Below, piece by piece: positions 3,849 through 6,360 of a stretch of 6,360 nt of DNA. The notes under the pieces are model-generated. The model did not search any database. It had not been told where the DNA came from and saw only the letters and a list, made by a program, of their open reading frames with translations. Numbering within the stretch: position 1 is the first letter of the stretch; each line of letters opens with the position of its first letter. Source of the DNA: CBCPMX01 sp965120355 (GTDB lineage Bacteria > Bacillota > Clostridia > Oscillospirales > Oscillospiraceae); contig CBCPMX010000062.1 in the NCBI GenBank assembly GCA_965120355.1, positions 1-6,360 of the forward strand, written 5' to 3'. The translations under genes and the position numbers were made by a program.

Positions 3849-4904
3849 TCAGCCCAGCATGGCGGCCCAGGTGTTCGGGCCGACAATGCCGTCCACGCTC
3901 AGGCCCTTGTTGGTCTGGTAGGACTTGACGGCGGCCAGGCAGCCGGGGCCGAAGCTGCCGTCGAAGCCGTTGGGGTCATACCCGAAGCCGTACAGCAGCC
4001 CCTGGATGGTGCGGGTCATATTGCCCTTTGCGCCCTGCTTGACGTTGACGCAGGCGGCTTTGGTCTTTGGGCCGAATTTGCCGTCCACATCAAGACCGGC
4101 GCTGAACTGGGTGTTGAGCTCGGTCTGGAGGGCCTTGGTAGCCCCGGCCTTGGTCTTGCTGCCCTGGATGCCGTCCACGTCAAGACCGGCGGCGTAGTTG
4201 GTATTGAGCCAGGTCTGGAACTGGGCGACGTAGCCGGTGGGAATGTCGCTGTCCTCCTCGGCCTCCTGCATGTCCTGGGTCGCTGTAATGACGCTCACCG
4301 CCTCAATATCGTCCACGCCCAGGGTGCTTACGTTGAAGTCAAACACGCTTGCAAGGCCCGTCACGATGCCCAGAGCGCAGCCCTTGGCGTACTCGTCGGA
4401 CAGGATCAGCGGCACGTCGGTGGTGGAGTCCATGAAGCCGCACTCAATGAGCACGGCGGGCATGTTGGTCTTGCGCAGCACGTACAGGTTGGCGGAGGTC
4501 AGGGGACTGGCCCGGTTGCCCGTGTAGCCGGTCTGGGCGATTACCTCCGCATAAATTGCGGTCTGCATCTCATCGGAGACGGCGCTGTGCTGGCCATTGT
4601 AGACGTACACGACCGGCCCGCCGCCGGAGCCGCCGTTGATACCAGCGTTGTGGTGGATGCTGATATAAGCGTCCACGTTGGCGTTATTGGCGGCGGTGGT
4701 ACGGCTGGACAGGGCAACGTCAGTCACGCCGGTGGTGTTGTCCACCCGCAGGGTGCTGATGCCCAGCTGGGCCAGGTACTCGCAGACATAATCAGCAACC
4801 CGGCAGTTCAGAGACCACTCCCGGGTCTCGTCGGGGTCGATGCTGGCAAGGCACCGCTTGCCCGCGGTATACAGGCCGTGGCCTGCGTCAATTGCAAATT
4901 TCAT
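3849..4904 (-). CDS. Endolysin: N-acetylmuramoyl-L-alanine amidase with peptidoglycan-binding repeats
   Basis: The 351-residue enzyme cleaves the bond between N-acetylmuramic acid and L-alanine of peptidoglycan, ending infection after the holin opens the membrane. Residues 1-188 form an Amidase_3 domain: DAGHG with zinc ligand His9, Glu29 as second ligand, His84 in SIHHNA (82-87), and catalytic Glu154 in LIECGF. A linker at about 190-223, acidic near its end (EAEEDSD), leads to the wall-binding half, which carries four DG..G motifs of the PG_binding_1 type: Asp244-Gly245, Asp274-Gly275, Asp315-Gly316 and Asp338-Gly339. The first two units are near copies (LDVDGIQGSKTKA and LDVDGKFGPKTKA, 30 residues apart); the last two make a canonical domain ending VGPNTWAAMLG. 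There is no signal peptide, as expected for a holin-dependent enzyme. It starts in an ATGA overlap with the holin, with GAGGAGG in the holin's last codons. Confidence 0.93.
   Translation of the reverse strand: MKFAIDAGHGLYTAGKRCLASIDPDETREWSLNCRVADYVCEYLAQLGISTLRVDNTTGVTDVALSSRTTAANNANVDAYISIHHNAGINGGSGGGPVVYVYNGQHSAVSDEMQTAIYAEVIAQTGYTGNRASPLTSANLYVLRKTNMPAVLIECGFMDSTTDVPLILSDEYAKGCALGIVTGLASVFDFNVSTLGVDDIEAVSVITATQDMQEAEEDSDIPTGYVAQFQTWLNTNYAAGLDVDGIQGSKTKAGATKALQTELNTQFSAGLDVDGKFGPKTKAACVNVKQGAKGNMTRTIQGLLYGFGYDPNGFDGSFGPGCLAAVKSYQTNKGLSVDGIVGPNTWAAMLG
4081..4219. repeat. 30-codon imperfect direct repeat in the endolysin wall-binding region
   Basis: The segments 4081-4129 and 4171-4219 are related copies offset by exactly 90 bp; their first 20 bases agree at 19 positions (CCGTCCAC-A/G-TCAAGACCGGC). 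They encode the two LDVDG half-units of the binding domain (around residues 230-253 and 260-283). The in-frame offset fits internal duplication of one peptidoglycan-binding unit. Confidence 0.8.
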
Positions 4905-5302
4905 TCCGCAGTGTCCTCCTCAGTCGTTTCGGTAGTGGTCTTCTTGGCGCTCTTTTTCTTGGTGGTCTTGGTGGTCGTTTCGGCCTCAGCAGCTGCTTCC
5001 GCATCATCGGTAGTTTCAGCGGCGGTAGTCTCGGCTACGGCGGCCGCAGTGGCAGCCCCTACAGTGGCCAGGCCCACGGCATCGGTGGTCTCACCCTGGC
5101 CGCCCCCGGCGTTGTAATTGGCGGTGCTGATGCACAGCACAGCGCCCAGGAAGGTGGTCAGGGCGGTGATGGAGGCGGTGACTTCCGTAGCGAAGGGCCA
5201 GCCCCACACCGACGCAAGGGCGGCGTACAGGGTGGCGACGGCGGGCAATACGATGATGACCACCCACTTCATGACATCATACGCTTTGTTGGACAGTTTC
5301 AT
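4901..5302 (-). CDS. Phage holin, Dp-1 type, with long charged C-terminal tail
   Basis: The first 65 residues match the Dp-1-type phage holin family: MKLSNKAYDVMKWVVIIVLPAV at the start, a first membrane segment at about 11-31, the WGWP turn (33-36), and a second membrane segment at about 41-60 followed by STANYN. Such holins oligomerise in the cytoplasmic membrane and open holes that release the endolysin. The gene follows the XhlA-like gene by 16 bases, with AAAGGAG eight bases before the ATG, and its TGA overlaps the endolysin ATG (ATGA), the usual holin-endolysin coupling. What is odd is the tail: residues 66-133 are low complexity, first Ala/Thr/Glu-rich, then Lys-rich (KTTKKKSAKK, 112-121), then acidic (TETTEEDTAE). 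The family members I know end shortly after the second membrane segment, so this doubles the length. The tail is presumably cytoplasmic; its role is unknown. Confidence 0.85.
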   Translation of the reverse strand: MKLSNKAYDVMKWVVIIVLPAVATLYAALASVWGWPFATEVTASITALTTFLGAVLCISTANYNAGGGQGETTDAVGLATVGAATAAAVAETTAAETTDDAEAAAEAETTTKTTKKKSAKKTTTETTEEDTAE

Positions 5303-5318
5303 TTTTCGTGCTCCTTTC

Positions 5319-5687
5319 TCATTTCAGCCCCAGCTGGGAGGCGATAAAGCCCAGCAGGATGCCGATGATGGATGTGGTCACGTAGCTGACCACTTTGCGC
5401 CACTTCTCCCCGTCCCGGCCCTCCAGGGTGTCGAGACGCTGGTCGAGCATGGCGTGGCTGTCCCCGCTGCGGCTTTCCAGCGCCTCCAGCCTTTCGCTCT
5501 GGCGCTCCTGCTCTTTGCACATCTGCTTGACGCTTAGGGCTAGTTCCTTTACGCTGACGGTCAGCTCCTGTACCTGCCGGACGTTTTCCTCCAGCAGCTC
5601 GATGCGCCGGTTCTGCCGGTGGTTTTCGGCCTCAATCCGGCGGGCGAACTCCTCGTGCTCGGCCCGGGAAATGGTTCCTTCCATCAT
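5319..5687 (-). CDS. XhlA-like coiled-coil membrane protein of the lysis cassette
   Basis: The product (122 residues from ATG 5687, or 121 from ATG 5684) is almost wholly charged helix from residue 5 to about 90, with heptad-like spacing (RRIELLEENVRQVQELTVSVKELALSVKQM) predicting a long coiled coil. One hydrophobic segment follows at about 99-119 (VVSYVTTSIIGILLGFIASQL) after the basic anchor EKWRK, and the protein ends GLK. This arrangement matches the haemolysin XhlA-type small proteins of Gram-positive phages and prophages, such as XhlA of Bacillus PBSX, which sits beside a holin and endolysin and assists lysis at the membrane. Here too the next genes are the holin and endolysin. It overlaps the tail-fibre-like gene by ATGA. 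The family call rests on architecture and context rather than a diagnostic motif; a structural baseplate-anchoring coiled coil is the alternative. Confidence 0.65.
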   Translation of the reverse strand: MMEGTISRAEHEEFARRIEAENHRQNRRIELLEENVRQVQELTVSVKELALSVKQMCKEQERQSERLEALESRSGDSHAMLDQRLDTLEGRDGEKWRKVVSYVTTSIIGILLGFIASQLGLK

Positions 5688-6160
5688 TTCCACCTCCCGA
5701 GAATGTGAACGCTTACGTTAATTCCATTATCAGAGCCAAAACCGCCTCCGCTGTCGTGAATGTAAACATTCACGCTTTCCGGGCCGCTCACAGCCTTGAC
5801 ATTCCACCGCCAGGCTGATTCTTCGTTGTTTCCATCGTTATTTATTGTTGCCATGGCCGAGCTTACCCACGTAAAAGAAAAAGGAAAGCCTAAATAGCAT
5901 AGAAGCACGTTGGCGTTTGCATAAGTTGCCGGGAAGCGCCCCCAACATTCAGCCGCTCCATTAAACCATTTCCGGTAGCTCCATGTATTGTCGGCTGACG
6001 CATAATTAATCTCCGTAACAAAGTCTGCAACATTGCTGCCCGCCAGGGAGAGACCGGGCACGGCCAGGTAGCCCGTCATCGCTCCGCCAGACAGGGGCAG
6101 GAACGTTTGTTTCAGTTTGTTCCAGAAGTGGGTCAGGCCGGTTCCGTCAAGATAAGCCAT
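5684..6160 (-). CDS. Short phage tail-fibre/tail-tip protein
   Basis: This 158-residue protein has features of phage tail-fibre and host-contact proteins. The N-terminus contains GLTHFWNKLKQTF followed by LPLSGGAMTG (residues 21-30), the 'LPLSGG-MTG' segment that recurs in phage fibre and minor structural proteins, often where a helical stalk meets a beta region. The middle carries YRKWFNGAAECWGRF (62-76), a pattern I know from the distal domain of clostridial phage minor tail proteins. The remainder is beta-prone and rich in Gly, Asn and Ser, ending GRWK. No signal peptide, membrane segment or enzymatic motif is visible. It overlaps the previous gene by one base and the next by 4 (TGA inside ATGA), with a GGAGGAGG ribosome binding site before the ATG. 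Position immediately before the lysis genes is typical for the last tail gene. It could also be an accessory fibre subunit that works with a longer fibre encoded upstream; receptor binding is inference. Confidence 0.75.
   Translation of the reverse strand: MAYLDGTGLTHFWNKLKQTFLPLSGGAMTGYLAVPGLSLAGSNVADFVTEINYASADNTWSYRKWFNGAAECWGRFPATYANANVLLCYLGFPFSFTWVSSAMATINNDGNNEESAWRWNVKAVSGPESVNVYIHDSGGGFGSDNGINVSVHILGRWK
5691..5698 (-). promoter_or_regulatory. Ribosome binding site that decides the start of the XhlA-like gene
   Basis: On the minus strand GGGAGGTG occupies 5698-5691. A GTG at 5693 would extend the reading frame by two codons, but it lies inside this Shine-Dalgarno sequence and cannot be served by it. 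ATG at 5687 (5-base spacer after GGAGG) and ATG at 5684 (8-base spacer) are both compatible. Confidence 0.65.
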
Positions 6161-6360
6161 TATGATTCCTCCTCCATGATCTGGTCAATCTCCGCCGTAG
6201 TGATGGCGGGAACCAGTGTAATGCCGCCGGAAGCGTCCACGCCCAGCAGCTTGCCCTCGTCGCCGCCGTCACGATCCGGCAGCACGTCAGCCGCCGTCAC
6301 GATCCGGCCCACATAGTCGGCGAAGCTGTCAAGCGTCGTGCCGTCCGGCACCTCCACGCC
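6160..6360 (-). CDS. C-terminal part of a small phage tail-associated protein (5' end outside window)
   Basis: The reading frame is open to the window edge and ends in TAA at 6160-6162. The visible 66 residues begin GVEVPDGTTLDSFADYVGRI, a pattern I know from small proteins of Firmicutes phage tail/baseplate regions, in which the motif follows a short N-terminal helix. The GTG at 6357 is therefore probably an internal Val codon, with the true start about 20 codons upstream, outside the window. The rest is acidic and low in hydrophobic residues, ending in EIDQIMEEES, with no membrane segment or catalytic motif. The stop shares one base with the ATG of the next gene (TAATG), and that gene's GGAGGAGG ribosome binding site lies inside this gene's last codons, so the two are probably co-translated. 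A 19 bp direct repeat lies inside it. A structural or chaperone role in the tail tip is inferred from position only. Confidence 0.7.
   Translation of the reverse strand, partial: GVEVPDGTTLDSFADYVGRIVTAADVLPDRDGGDEGKLLGVDASGGITLVPAITTAEIDQIMEEES
6262..6308. repeat. Perfect 19 bp direct repeat, 28 bp period, inside a coding region
   Basis: GCCGCCGTCACGATCCGGC occurs at 6262-6280 and again at 6290-6308. The offset of 28 bp is not a multiple of three, so the two copies are translated in different frames on the minus strand: GRIVTAA-like from the right copy and PDRDGG from the left copy. The nine bases between them are unrelated. Confidence 0.9.

Noticed and set aside
4587..5117. Plus-strand frame of 176 codons with hydrophobic stretches
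   Set aside because: The hydrophobicity comes from reading the holin tail and amidase region in reverse; both minus-strand genes are secure.
5299..5520. Minus-strand frame of 73 codons inside the XhlA-like gene
   Set aside because: Arg/Gly/Pro-rich shadow frame fully inside a gene with a clear coiled coil and membrane segment.
1..6360. CRISPR array, tRNA or rRNA gene, insertion sequence, attachment site
   Set aside because: I saw no regularly spaced repeats, cloverleaf-like sequence, terminal inverted repeats with a transposase, or integrase-linked att core in the window.

Overview
The window is a stretch of phage or prophage DNA from a Gram-positive host, most likely a gut member of the Clostridia (Oscillospiraceae or Lachnospiraceae type). 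The evidence is a recognisable tail-tip and lysis cassette, a Dp-1-type holin, a zinc amidase endolysin with peptidoglycan-binding repeats, strong AAAGGAGG-type ribosome binding sites, a moderately high GC content with AT-rich gaps, and several small proteins whose families I recognise from gut Firmicutes prophages. All supported genes lie on the minus strand, so transcription runs from position 6360 towards 1. The host assignment is inference. No integrase, capsid, portal or terminase gene is visible.

Positions 6360 to 3849 form a tightly packed late operon: the end of a small tail-associated protein, a short tail-fibre-like protein, an XhlA-like coiled-coil membrane protein, a holin with an unusually long charged tail, and the endolysin. 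Most junctions are 1 to 4 base overlaps, which fits translational coupling. A gap of about 200 bases follows, then a small unit at roughly 3694-3044: a possible promoter, a single-pass membrane protein, a lone sigma-region-4/LuxR-like helix-turn-helix protein, and a textbook rho-independent terminator with an 11 bp stem and seven T.

Positions 2997 to 1 hold a second minus-strand block of seven small proteins: a predicted papain-fold cysteine peptidase-like protein, a Tyr/Gln-rich protein with a conserved IIWVQG core, a 74-residue Gln/Met-rich protein, a Gly/Cys-rich protein with a hydrophobic stretch, a Cys-containing beta-rich structural-type protein, an Arg/Gly/Tyr-rich protein, and the first 39 codons of another conserved phage protein. 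I recognise these as conserved, functionally uncharacterised phage proteins. Within this block, a 131-base AT-rich leader with a near-perfect palindrome and a 103-base gap with three hairpins (one terminator-like) suggest separate control of the Gly/Cys-rich gene and the gene after it.

The lysis genes are conventional in kind. The points worth a second look are the moron-like membrane protein/HTH unit, the uncharacterised seven-gene block after the terminator, the structured gaps inside that block, the long holin tail, and a 19 bp repeat read in two frames in the first partial gene. Three genes use non-ATG starts (GTG at 3309, TTG at 2997, TTG at 962).
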